Positions 7,849 to 15,292 of a stretch of DNA of 43,978 nt are shown here, piece by piece; position 1 is the stretch's first letter, and each line of letters starts with the position of its first letter. The notes under the pieces are model-generated. The model saw only the letters and a program-made list of their open reading frames with translations. It was not told the origin of the DNA and searched no databases. A program made the position numbers and the translations under genes. Origin of the DNA: Saprospiraceae bacterium UBA2365 (GTDB lineage Bacteria > Bacteroidota > Bacteroidia > Chitinophagales > Saprospiraceae); contig DDTL01000140.1 in assembly GCA_002344345.1 (NCBI GenBank), positions 8,488 to 52,465 on the forward strand. Direction: 5' to 3'.

Positions 7849-8679
7849 ATGGCAATTAAAAAGTTCAAACCGGTAACTCCTTCCCTAAGGTATAAATTAG
7901 GGATTGACTATTCTGAGTTGACAAAAACTGAGCCAGAGAAGAGCCTGTTGAAAAAGCATGAATCTTCAGGTGGACGGAATAGTTCCGGAAAAATGACCAT
8001 GAGGAACAGAGGTGGTGGTCATAAAAGAAGATATAGAATCATCGATTTCAAAAGAGATAAAGAAGGTATTCCGGCTAAAGTAAATTCAATTGAGTATGAT
8101 CCGAACAGATCTGCATTCATTGCACTGCTCAATTATGTAGATGGCGAAAAAAGATACATCATCGCACCAGATAAGCTTAAAGTTGGAGATACTGTAATGG
8201 CTGGGAAAACAGCCACCCCGGATGTTGGACATTCAATGTATCTTGCGGACATTCCACTTGGTACTGCAATTCACAGCATCGAAATGGTACCTGGAAAAGG
8301 CGCAGCACTTGCCAGAAGTGCAGGAACGAATGGCATTATGATGGGTCGTGAAGGGAAATATGGTGTCGTCAAATTGCCTTCAGGGGAGATCAGGAAAATT
8401 TTACTTACCTGTAAGGCTACAATAGGCTCTACATCGAATCCGGATCATAACCTGACTGTTCATGGTAAAGCAGGCAGGAAGAGATGGCTGGGTAGAAGAC
8501 CAAGAGTGAGAGGTGTCGTTATGAACCCGGTAGATCACCCGATGGGTGGTGGAGAAGGAAGAGCTTCAGGTGGTTTGCCAAGATCAAGGACTGGTATTAT
8601 GGCTAAAGGACAAAAAACCAGGAGCCTTACCAAAAATTCGAACAGATTAATTATTTCTAAAAGAAAATCTATTAAATAG
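7849..8679 (+). CDS. rplB: 50S ribosomal protein uL2
   Basis: uL2 is one of the most conserved 50S proteins, needed for subunit joining and peptidyl transfer. It shows GGGHKRRYRIIDFKRDKEGI near residue 55 and, near the C-terminus, VMNPVDHPMGGGEGR, which carries the histidine equivalent to the essential one in E. coli. At 276 residues the length is normal. Only 7 bases separate it from rpsS. Confidence 0.97.
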   Translation: MAIKKFKPVTPSLRYKLGIDYSELTKTEPEKSLLKKHESSGGRNSSGKMTMRNRGGGHKRRYRIIDFKRDKEGIPAKVNSIEYDPNRSAFIALLNYVDGEKRYIIAPDKLKVGDTVMAGKTATPDVGHSMYLADIPLGTAIHSIEMVPGKGAALARSAGTNGIMMGREGKYGVVKLPSGEIRKILLTCKATIGSTSNPDHNLTVHGKAGRKRWLGRRPRVRGVVMNPVDHPMGGGEGRASGGLPRSRTGIMAKGQKTRSLTKNSNRLIISKRKSIK

Positions 8680-8686
8680 TTAAGTA

Positions 8687-8953
8687 ATGGCAAGATCAGT
8701 AAAAAAAGGACCTTATGTTTTTCATAAGTTGCTTGAAAAAGTTGAAAAAGCCAACGAAAGTACCAGGAAAACGGTTATTAAAACCTGGTCCAGGCCTTCA
8801 ATGATCATTCCTGATATGGTTGGTTTGACCATCGCGGTTCATAACGGGAAAACTTTCGTGCCGGTTTTTATCACTGAAAATATGGTAGGGCATAAATTAG
8901 GTGAGTTTGCGCCCACACGTACCTTCAGAGGCCATTCCGGTAATAGAAAATAA
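8687..8953 (+). CDS. rpsS: 30S ribosomal protein uS19
   Basis: uS19 is a head protein that binds 16S rRNA together with uS13. It begins MARSVKKGPYVFHKLLEKV and contains VIKTWSRPSMIIPDMVGLTI and HKLGEFAPTRTFRGH, the standard motifs. It has 88 residues. It lies directly after rplB and before rplV in the conserved order. Confidence 0.97.
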   Translation: MARSVKKGPYVFHKLLEKVEKANESTRKTVIKTWSRPSMIIPDMVGLTIAVHNGKTFVPVFITENMVGHKLGEFAPTRTFRGHSGNRK

Positions 8954-8979
8954 TAGATAAAAGTGGTAACAGAATAACT

Positions 8980-9366
8980 ATGGAAGCAATAGCAAGATTG
9001 AGAAATGTACCAATGTCAGCCAGAAAAATGCGTTTGGTTGTAGACCTTATCAGAGGAAAAAAGGTTGATGAAGCATTGAACATTTTAAAATATAATAAAA
9101 AAGAAGCATCTGTTTGGATCGAAAAACTCCTTTTGTCTGCCATTGCGAACTGGGAGTATAAAAATGATATGACTAACAGCGCGGATGAATATGGTTTGAT
9201 TGTGAAAACAGCCTTTGTGGATGAAGGAACTTATTTGAAAAGATTCAGGCCTGCACCACATGGAAGGGCTTTACCTTTCAGAAGAAAGACAAATCATACG
9301 ACTATCATCGTGGAAAATAAAATAGCTTTACAAGCTGAAGTTGAAGAAAAAGAAATTAACGGATAA
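8980..9366 (+). CDS. rplV: 50S ribosomal protein uL22
   Basis: uL22 contributes a beta-hairpin to the exit tunnel constriction. The N-terminal LRNVPMSARKMRLVVDLIRG and the C-terminal hairpin region RPAPHGRALPFRRKTNHTTI are diagnostic. At 128 residues it is slightly longer than the E. coli protein, with an acidic tail (EVEEKEING). It is followed by rpsC after 11 bases. Confidence 0.95.
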   Translation: MEAIARLRNVPMSARKMRLVVDLIRGKKVDEALNILKYNKKEASVWIEKLLLSAIANWEYKNDMTNSADEYGLIVKTAFVDEGTYLKRFRPAPHGRALPFRRKTNHTTIIVENKIALQAEVEEKEING

Positions 9367-9377
9367 TTATATAGATT

Positions 9378-10124
9378 ATGGGTCAAAAGACAAATCCAAT
9401 CGGCAATAGATTAGGAATCATCAGAGGATGGGAATCCAACTGGTATGGTGGCAGGGAATTTGCTCAGAAACTGGTTCAGGACGAGAAAATCAGAAATTAT
9501 CTGCAGGCACGTATCAATAAAGGTGGATTAGCCCGTATAATTATCGAAAGAACACTCAAGAGAATTACAATAACTATTCATACATCCAGACCAGGTATCA
9601 TCATTGGTAAAGGAGGTCAGGAAGTGGATAAATTGAGGGAAGAACTCAAAGCATTGTCAGGTGAAGATATTCAAATCAATATCATTGAGATCAGAAAACC
9701 TGAGATGGAAGCTCCGATTGTAGCTGAAAGTATTGCAAAGCAACTGGAATCCAGGGTTAATTACCGCAGAGCTGTGAAAATGGCAATACAATCCAGTATG
9801 AGAGCAGGTGCTTTGGGTATTAAAGTTAGGGTTTCAGGAAGGTTGAATGGCGCCGAGATGGCCAGATCTGAAGAATATAAAGATGGAAGAACACCTTTGC
9901 ACACCTTTAGAGCTGACGTTGATTATTCTATTAAAGAAGCATTGACTGTATATGGTAAACTTGGCATAAAAGTCTGGTTATTCAGGGGTGAAATATTAGG
10001 CAAGCGTGATCTTTCTCCAAATGTTGGCGTGCCAAAGAAATTGAAGGGTAATGAAAGAGGTCCTGAAGATAGAAGACAAGGTGGCGGAGACAGAAGACCT
10101 AAGCCAAGAGGAGGCAGGAAATAA
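9378..10124 (+). CDS. rpsC: 30S ribosomal protein uS3
   Basis: uS3 forms the mRNA entry channel and has RNA-unwinding activity with uS4 and uS5. It begins MGQKTNPIGNRLGIIRGWES. A KH domain carries GIIIGKGGQEVDKL near residues 75-88, and the C-terminal domain has the GRLNGAEMARSE motif. The tail is rich in Gly, Arg and Asp (DRRQGGGDRRPKPRGGRK). Length is 248 residues. rplP follows after 44 bases, one of the longer gaps in this group. Confidence 0.97.
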   Translation: MGQKTNPIGNRLGIIRGWESNWYGGREFAQKLVQDEKIRNYLQARINKGGLARIIIERTLKRITITIHTSRPGIIIGKGGQEVDKLREELKALSGEDIQINIIEIRKPEMEAPIVAESIAKQLESRVNYRRAVKMAIQSSMRAGALGIKVRVSGRLNGAEMARSEEYKDGRTPLHTFRADVDYSIKEALTVYGKLGIKVWLFRGEILGKRDLSPNVGVPKKLKGNERGPEDRRQGGGDRRPKPRGGRK

Positions 10125-10168
10125 TGGGTGGAATAATTAGTTTTTGAAAATGTTAAAATTGGTATAAA

Positions 10169-10588
10169 ATGTTACAACCCAAACGGACAAAATACAGGAA
10201 GCAGCAAAAAGGAAGAAACAGAGGTTTGGCTTATAAAGGCAGCACCATAGATTTTGGCTCTTTTGGAATGAAATCAATGGAGCATGGATTTCTTACTTCA
10301 AGACAAATAGAAGCTGCAAGGATTTCCCTGACCAGGTATTTGAAAAGAGAAGGGAAAGTGTGGATCAGGGTTTTTCCTGATAAACCGGTTACTTCCAAGC
10401 CGCTTGAAGTTAGGATGGGAAAAGGTAAAGGAGCATTGGATCACTATGTTGCAGTGATAAAACCAGGAAGAGTTATGTTTGAACTCGATGGTGTAAGCGA
10501 AGAAAGGGCAAGAGAAGCATTCCGTTTGGGAGGCCAGAAGTTGCCGGTAAAAACAATGTTTTCTGTGAGACCAGATTACGTAGAATAA
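10169..10588 (+). CDS. rplP: 50S ribosomal protein uL16
   Basis: uL16 helps position the tRNA acceptor arms on the 50S subunit. It begins MLQPKRTKYRKQQKGRNRG and contains SFGMKSMEHGFLTSRQIEAA and a C-terminal KLPVKTMFSVR, all as expected. Its 139 residues match the family. A second ATG lies 20 bases upstream in another frame and is not part of this gene. Confidence 0.97.
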   Translation: MLQPKRTKYRKQQKGRNRGLAYKGSTIDFGSFGMKSMEHGFLTSRQIEAARISLTRYLKREGKVWIRVFPDKPVTSKPLEVRMGKGKGALDHYVAVIKPGRVMFELDGVSEERAREAFRLGGQKLPVKTMFSVRPDYVE

Positions 10589-10604
10589 ATAAAAGTGCAA
10601 TTAT

Positions 10605-10865
10605 ATGGCAACTAAGAAATTTGAAGAATTGCAAGGTTACAGCGATGCTGATTTGTTAACTGAATTGTCCGAGACGGAAAAACGTATCGGCAAACTCAGG
10701 TTTGATCATGCGATCAAAGGGCTTGAAAATCCTCTGGCTTTAAGAGAAGTACGCAGGGATATTGCTAGATTAAGAACAGAGATCAGAAGAAGGGAAATTG
10801 CTGCAGATCCTGAGGCTAATGCAAAAAAGGACAGAGTGTTATTAAGAAGAAAGTTGAATAAATAA
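10605..10865 (+). CDS. rpmC: 50S ribosomal protein uL29
   Basis: uL29 lies beside uL23 at the tunnel exit. The helical hairpin core LTELSETEKRIGKLRFDHAI and ALREVRRDIARLRTEIRRRE are typical. At 86 residues it is longer than the usual 60-70, because of a basic C-terminal extension (ADPEANAKKDRVLLRRKLNK). rpsQ starts 18 bases after its stop. Confidence 0.93.
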   Translation: MATKKFEELQGYSDADLLTELSETEKRIGKLRFDHAIKGLENPLALREVRRDIARLRTEIRRREIAADPEANAKKDRVLLRRKLNK

Positions 10866-10883
10866 AATTAAACGGTCAAAATC

Positions 10884-11141
10884 ATGGCTGAAAGAAATTT
10901 AAGAAAACAGCGTACTGGTGTTGTAGTAAGTGACAAAATGGATAAATCTGTCACAGTTCTTGTAGAGAGAAAATTACGGCATCCGCTCTATGGAAAATTC
11001 GTTAAAAAAAGCAAGAAGTTCATGGCTCATGATGAGTTGAATGATTGTAATAGTGGCGATAAAGTCAGAATAATGGAGACTCGTCCTTTGAGCAAAAACA
11101 AACGTTGGAGAGTTGTTCAGATTATTGAAAGAGCTAAATAA
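10884..11141 (+). CDS. rpsQ: 30S ribosomal protein uS17
   Basis: uS17 is an early-binding 30S protein with an OB fold. The sequence RKQRTGVVVSDKMDKSVTVL, the HPLYGKFVKKSKKFMAHDE stretch and GDKVRIMETRPLSKNKRW are clear family signatures. It has 85 residues, the common length. It sits between rpmC and rplN in the spc-type order. Confidence 0.96.
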   Translation: MAERNLRKQRTGVVVSDKMDKSVTVLVERKLRHPLYGKFVKKSKKFMAHDELNDCNSGDKVRIMETRPLSKNKRWRVVQIIERAK

Positions 11142-11167
11142 GTATTTATTTTTCAAAATTATAGGAA

Positions 11168-11533
11168 ATGATACAAGCGGAATCCAGATTAAAGGTTGCT
11201 GACAATAGCGGTGCTAAAGAAGTTCTTTGCATCAAAGTTTTGGGCGGGACCAGAAGAAGGTATGCATCCATAGGCGATGTAATTGTGGTTGCAGTAAAAA
11301 ACGCAACCCCAACCGGTATAAAAAAAGGTACGGTTACAAAGGCTGTAGTTGTCAGAACCAAAAAAGAACTTCGTAGGAAAGACGGATCATATATCCGGTT
11401 TGATGATAATGCCGTTGTTTTACTGAATGCTGCCGGAGATCCAAGAGGTACGCGTATTTTTGGACCTGTAGCCAGAGAGTTGAGGGAAAAGGATTATATG
11501 AAAATAGTATCATTAGCGCCTGAGGTTCTATAA
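11168..11533 (+). CDS. rplN: 50S ribosomal protein uL14
   Basis: uL14 forms inter-subunit contacts and is the binding site of the silencing factor RsfS. It begins MIQAESRLKVADNSGAKEVL and contains RRRYASIGDVIVVAVKNATP and PRGTRIFGPVARELR. Length is 121 residues, almost exactly that of E. coli. It is followed by rplX after 17 bases. Confidence 0.97.
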   Translation: MIQAESRLKVADNSGAKEVLCIKVLGGTRRRYASIGDVIVVAVKNATPTGIKKGTVTKAVVVRTKKELRRKDGSYIRFDDNAVVLLNAAGDPRGTRIFGPVARELREKDYMKIVSLAPEVL

Positions 11534-11550
11534 TTTATAAATGTTGAGTT

Positions 11551-11871
11551 ATGTTAGGTAATAAATTGCATATCAAGAAAGGTGACCAGGTTGCTGTAGT
11601 CGAAGGTTCTTATAAAGGGAAAAAAGGAAAAGTCCTTCAGGTTTTTCCGAAAACTGAAAGAGCGATCATCGAAGGTGTTAATATTATCAAAAAACACCAA
11701 AAACCTACCAATGACAAACCAGGAGGTATTATCGAGAAAGAAGCACCTATACATATTTCCAATATTATGATCATAGATCCTAAAACTGGTAGTCCAACCA
11801 GGATTGGAAGGAAATTGGAAAATGGTAAGCTGGTAAGATATTCTAAAAAATCAGGAGAAATTATTAAGTGA
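11551..11871 (+). CDS. rplX: 50S ribosomal protein uL24
   Basis: uL24 starts 50S assembly and lies at the tunnel exit. The KOW motif KKGDQVAVVEGSYKGKKGKV is near the N-terminus, followed by VEGVNIIKKH-type sequence and APIHISNIMI. It has 106 residues. Its TGA stop overlaps the ATG of rplE in a TGATG arrangement, which suggests coupled translation. Confidence 0.96.
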   Translation: MLGNKLHIKKGDQVAVVEGSYKGKKGKVLQVFPKTERAIIEGVNIIKKHQKPTNDKPGGIIEKEAPIHISNIMIIDPKTGSPTRIGRKLENGKLVRYSKKSGEIIK

Positions 11872-12428
11872 TGAGTTACATACCCAGATTAAAAACATTG
11901 TATAAAGAGGAGGTGATCCAGAAAATGAAGGATCAGTTCAGTTATTCTTCTCCAATGGAAGTACCTAAGTTATTAAAGATTACGATCAACCAAGGTATTG
12001 GCGAAGCTGCTCTTGATAAGAAAATAATTGATGAAGCCATACGGGATCTTTCTTTGATCACAGGTCAGAGGCCTGTATCCATTAAAGCAAAAAGATCTGT
12101 CTCCAATTTTAAATTGCGGGAAGGCATGGTAATCGGAGTTAAAGTCACTTTGAGGGACTCCAGAATGTATGAATTTCTGGATCGTTTTATCAATGTAGCT
12201 CTTCCAAGGGTCAAAGACTTCAGAGGAATCAGTGATAAAGGATTCGACGGAAGAGGAAATTATAGCGTTGGGGTAAGAGAACATATCATTTTCCCCGAAA
12301 TCAAAATGGAAAGTATTAATAAGATATTAGGTATGGATATTTCAATAGTAACTACAGCTAAAACTGACGCTGAAGCACTAGCACTGTTGAAACATTTTGG
12401 AATGCCTTTCAAAAATCAAAGAAATTAA
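11871..12428 (+). CDS. rplE: 50S ribosomal protein uL5
   Basis: uL5 binds 5S rRNA in the central protuberance. I choose the ATG that overlaps the rplX stop, giving MSYIPRLKTLYKEEV; a GTG three bases earlier is possible but less usual. ITINQGIGEA near residue 40, ITGQRPVSIKAKRSVSNFKL and DFRGISDKGFDGRGNY are conserved. The product has 185 residues. rpsN follows after 5 bases. Confidence 0.95.
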   Translation: MSYIPRLKTLYKEEVIQKMKDQFSYSSPMEVPKLLKITINQGIGEAALDKKIIDEAIRDLSLITGQRPVSIKAKRSVSNFKLREGMVIGVKVTLRDSRMYEFLDRFINVALPRVKDFRGISDKGFDGRGNYSVGVREHIIFPEIKMESINKILGMDISIVTTAKTDAEALALLKHFGMPFKNQRN

Positions 12429-12433
12429 TCATT

Positions 12434-12703
12434 ATGGCAAGGAAGTCATTAATAGCCAGGGAGGTTAAAAGAGCAAAATTGGTTGAGAAGTATGCTGAAA
12501 AGCGTAAACAACTCAAAGCCGATGGTTTATGGGATGAGTTGGATAAATTGCCAAGAAACTCAAAGGCAAGCCGTTTGCACAATAGATGCGGATTGACTGG
12601 AAGACCTAAGGGATATATGAGAAGATTCGGAATATGCAGAGTGAAATTTCGGGAAATGGCCAATTTTGGAAAGATCCCTGGTGTAACAAAAGCAAGTTGG
12701 TAA
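12434..12703 (+). CDS. rpsN: 30S ribosomal protein uS14, zinc-free form
   Basis: uS14 packs in the 30S head. This is the 89-residue long form. It keeps the LHNRCGLTGRPKGYMRRFGI segment but lacks the two CxxC pairs of the short zinc-binding form. It begins MARKSLIAREVKRAKLVEKY. It lies in the usual place between rplE and rpsH. No second uS14 gene is seen in this window. Confidence 0.96.
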   Translation: MARKSLIAREVKRAKLVEKYAEKRKQLKADGLWDELDKLPRNSKASRLHNRCGLTGRPKGYMRRFGICRVKFREMANFGKIPGVTKASW

Positions 12704-12720
12704 TAGATTAAACTAGAATT

Positions 12721-13122
12721 ATGGCAGTTACAGATCCAATAGCAGATTATTTAACCAGAATCAGGAATGCTCAAACAGCTGGGCATAGAATGTTGGTTAT
12801 ACCTGGCTCAAAACTTAAAAGAAAAATAACCGAGATCTTGTATGATCAGGGTTATATTTTGAAATACAAATTTGAAGAAGATGACAAATCAGGGCAGATT
12901 TATATTGCTTTGAAATATGATCCTCTGACTAAATTACCTATTATTAAGAAAATGGGCCGTATCAGTAAACCAGGGTTGCGAAAATATGCTCCTGTTGATA
13001 AATTACCAAGAATTATCAATGGTTATGGTATCGCTATAGTTTCCACTTCAAAGGGAATTATGACAGATAAGGAAGCCAGGACAAAGAATGTGGGTGGTGA
13101 ACTGATTTGCTATATTTATTAA
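12721..13122 (+). CDS. rpsH: 30S ribosomal protein uS8
   Basis: uS8 binds helix 21 of 16S rRNA early in assembly. It begins with the usual TDPIADYLTRIRNA and contains PGSKLKRKITEILYDQGYI. The C-terminal YGIAIVSTSKGIMTDKEAR and GGELICYIY are characteristic. It has 133 residues. In E. coli, S8 regulates the spc operon at the rplE region; no matching RNA site was recognised here by eye. Confidence 0.96.
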   Translation: MAVTDPIADYLTRIRNAQTAGHRMLVIPGSKLKRKITEILYDQGYILKYKFEEDDKSGQIYIALKYDPLTKLPIIKKMGRISKPGLRKYAPVDKLPRIINGYGIAIVSTSKGIMTDKEARTKNVGGELICYIY

Positions 13123-13140
13123 AATTTAAACTTTTTTAGG

Positions 13141-13698
13141 ATGTCAAGAATTGGAAGAGCTCCTATTGTAATTCCGGCAGGAGTGGAACTCAAAATAAGC
13201 AAGGGAAACCTGGTTGAAGTGAATGGTCCTAAGGGAAGTTTGGTTCAGCAAATAGATCCAGATATTGAATTGGTTATGGACAATGGAGTACTTGAAGTGA
13301 AAAGACCAAATGACCAAATCAGATTCAGATCGATGCATGGTTTGTATAGATCTTTGCTCAACAATATGGTTACCGGGGTTTCAACCGGATTCCAGAAAGA
13401 ACTTGAATTGGTTGGCGTGGGATTCAGAGCCAGTAACACTGGCAATTTGCTTGAATTGGCACTGGGCTATTCTCACCCTATATATTTCTATATACCGGAT
13501 GATCTGGTTTTGGAGACAATCAATGAAAAAGGAAAAAATCCTGTTATACGGTTAAGTGGAATTGATAAACAATTGCTTGGCCAGGTGGCAGCAAAAATTA
13601 AAGCTTTCAGAAAACCTGAACCATACAAAGGAAAAGGTGTACGATTCGTTGGTGAAGAAGTCAGAAGGAAAATGGGTAAAACAGCAGGTAAGAAATAG
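13141..13698 (+). CDS. rplF: 50S ribosomal protein uL6
   Basis: uL6 lies near the factor-binding site below the L7/L12 stalk. It begins MSRIGRAPIVIPAGVELKIS and shows NGPKGSL, LELVGVGFRA and the C-terminal signature PEPYKGKGVRFVGEEVRRK. Length is 185 residues. It keeps the conserved order rpsH-rplF-rplR with gaps of 18 and 17 bases. Confidence 0.96.
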   Translation: MSRIGRAPIVIPAGVELKISKGNLVEVNGPKGSLVQQIDPDIELVMDNGVLEVKRPNDQIRFRSMHGLYRSLLNNMVTGVSTGFQKELELVGVGFRASNTGNLLELALGYSHPIYFYIPDDLVLETINEKGKNPVIRLSGIDKQLLGQVAAKIKAFRKPEPYKGKGVRFVGEEVRRKMGKTAGKK

Positions 13699-13715
13699 AC
13701 TTAAATTAAGTTGAA

Positions 13716-14075
13716 ATGAGCAGAAGAAATCAAAGCAAAGAGATCAAAAGGAACAAGATCAAAATGAGAATCCGCAGTAAAATTGGCGGTACTGCAGAAA
13801 GGCCTCGTTTGTCTGTTTATAAAAGTAACAACGCAGTGTACTGCCAACTTATTGATGATGAAGCCGGAATTACATTAGCTAATTCTCAATCACTCAAAGG
13901 ACCACTTGCTGCCGGAAACAAAACGGAACAAGCTGATAAAGTTGGACAGGAAATCGCTGCCAAAGCACTAGCTATTAATATACAAAGTGTAGTTTTTGAC
14001 AGAAGTGGTTATCCATACCATGGTATTGTCAAATCATTGGCTGAAGGAGCCAGAAAAGGAGGCTTGAATTTTTAA
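13716..14075 (+). CDS. rplR: 50S ribosomal protein uL18
   Basis: uL18 carries 5S rRNA into the 50S subunit. The basic N-terminus (KRNKIKMRIRSKIGGTAERP) is followed by RLSVYKSNNAVYCQLIDDE. The C-terminal end, VVFDRSGYPYHGIVKSLAEG followed by ARKGGLNF, is diagnostic. Length is 119 residues. rpsE follows after 18 bases. Confidence 0.96.
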   Translation: MSRRNQSKEIKRNKIKMRIRSKIGGTAERPRLSVYKSNNAVYCQLIDDEAGITLANSQSLKGPLAAGNKTEQADKVGQEIAAKALAINIQSVVFDRSGYPYHGIVKSLAEGARKGGLNF

Positions 14076-14093
14076 TGAATCAAAGTTATTGCA

Positions 14094-14615
14094 ATGTCAA
14101 ATAGTTTTTTATACAGGGTTAGCCCTGCTGAAGCTGGAGAGTTGAAAGAAAAAATGGTTGCGCTGAACCGTGTAACCAAGGTCACAAAGGGGGGTAGAAC
14201 TTTTAGTTTTGCAGCAATTGTAGTTGTAGGAGATGGTAATGGGATAGTAGGTTATGGTCTTGGAAAAGCAAGAGATGTTTCCGAATCCATTGCGAAAGCT
14301 GTTGAAGCAGCGAAAAGAAACCTGATAAAGGTTCCGGTCATTAAAGGAACTATACCTCATGAACAATTGGGGAAATATGGAGGCGGCAGGGTTTTAATCA
14401 AACCTGCAGCTGATGGAACAGGTGTGATCGCTGGTGGTGCTATGCGTGCAGTACTTGAAACTGCCGGTTATCATAACGTTTTGGCAAAATCTCAAGGTTC
14501 ATCGAATCCTCACAACGTTATCAAAGCAACTGTAGATGCACTTGCCAAATTGAGGAACCCTTATGACATTGCCCGTCAAAGAGGAATTAAGATGGATAAA
14601 ATTTATAATGGTTGA
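14094..14615 (+). CDS. rpsE: 30S ribosomal protein uS5
   Basis: uS5 acts in decoding accuracy and mRNA unwinding with uS3 and uS4. Typical segments are RVTKVTKGGRTFSFAAIVVV, GNGIVGYGLGKARDVSESI, GGGRVLIKPAADGTGVIAGG and GSSNPHNVIKATVDAL. It has 173 residues. It precedes rpmD by 18 bases, as in the standard spc order. Confidence 0.96.
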   Translation: MSNSFLYRVSPAEAGELKEKMVALNRVTKVTKGGRTFSFAAIVVVGDGNGIVGYGLGKARDVSESIAKAVEAAKRNLIKVPVIKGTIPHEQLGKYGGGRVLIKPAADGTGVIAGGAMRAVLETAGYHNVLAKSQGSSNPHNVIKATVDALAKLRNPYDIARQRGIKMDKIYNG

Positions 14616-14633
14616 TACGCTAAATAGATTGAT

Positions 14634-14813
14634 ATGGCAAAAATTAGATTAACGCAGGTTGTAAGCACAATTAAAAGACCCCAAAGACAAAAAGATACAT
14701 TGATCGCGCTTGGTATCAACAAAATGAATCAGACTGTTGAAAAAGAACTTTCCCCCCAGGTAGAAGGGATGATTAAGAAAGTTCAGCATTTGTTAAAAGT
14801 TGAAATGCTTTAA
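14634..14813 (+). CDS. rpmD: 50S ribosomal protein uL30
   Basis: A 59-codon frame with ATG and TAA fills the gap between rpsE and rplO, where rpmD is expected. It translates as MAKIRLTQVVSTIKRPQRQK, followed by DTLIALGINKMNQTVEK and the end VQHLLKVEML, the uL30 pattern (I.R...I....Q..TL..LGL.K....V). Its length is normal for this short protein of the 50S subunit. Spacing is 18 bases to rpsE and 22 to rplO. Confidence 0.95.
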   Translation: MAKIRLTQVVSTIKRPQRQKDTLIALGINKMNQTVEKELSPQVEGMIKKVQHLLKVEML

Positions 14814-14835
14814 TAAGCAATTAAATTAAAGATAT

Positions 14836-15282
14836 ATGGAGTTACATAATCTTAAACCCGCCGCAAATTCTGTAAAAAGTCAGAAAAGAATAGCCAGAGG
14901 ACCTGGTTCCGGTCATGGTGGAACGGCAACAAGAGGTCATAAAGGTGCAAAATCAAGAGCAGGTTATCATACCAAGAGAAATTACGAAGGTGGTCAGACT
15001 CCACTTCAAATGAGATTGCCTAAAAGAGGTTTTAAAAATCCCTTCAGAGTCGAGTACGAACCCTTCAATATAGAAAGACTGGTTAAAATTGCAGAAAAAT
15101 ATAGCATTTCTGTTATTACCCCTGAATTCCTTATTGAAAAAGGTTATATCAGGAAATATGAGTTGGTTAAAATCTTAGCAGATGGAGACCTGACCATCAA
15201 ATTGGATGTTTCTGCTCACAAATTTTCAAAAAATGCAGTAACAGCAATTGAACAAGCTGGAGGTACTGTTACAAAGATGTAA
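14836..15282 (+). CDS. rplO: 50S ribosomal protein uL15
   Basis: uL15 is a late-assembly 50S protein. It begins MELHNLKPAANSVKSQKRIA and has the Gly-rich segment GPGSGHGGTATRGHKGAKSR followed by GGQTPLQMRLPKRGFKNPFR. The C-terminal ISVITPEFLIEKGYI and the final KNAVTAIEQAGGTVTKM are as expected. Length is 148 residues. secY starts 10 bases after the stop, so the two are probably co-translated. Confidence 0.96.
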   Translation: MELHNLKPAANSVKSQKRIARGPGSGHGGTATRGHKGAKSRAGYHTKRNYEGGQTPLQMRLPKRGFKNPFRVEYEPFNIERLVKIAEKYSISVITPEFLIEKGYIRKYELVKILADGDLTIKLDVSAHKFSKNAVTAIEQAGGTVTKM

Positions 15283-15292
15283 AAATATAGTC

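Noticed and set aside
15248..15292. Upstream start for secY inside rplO
   Set aside because: It would overlap rplO and add residues unlike SecY; an ATG directly before NRLIETLK exists.
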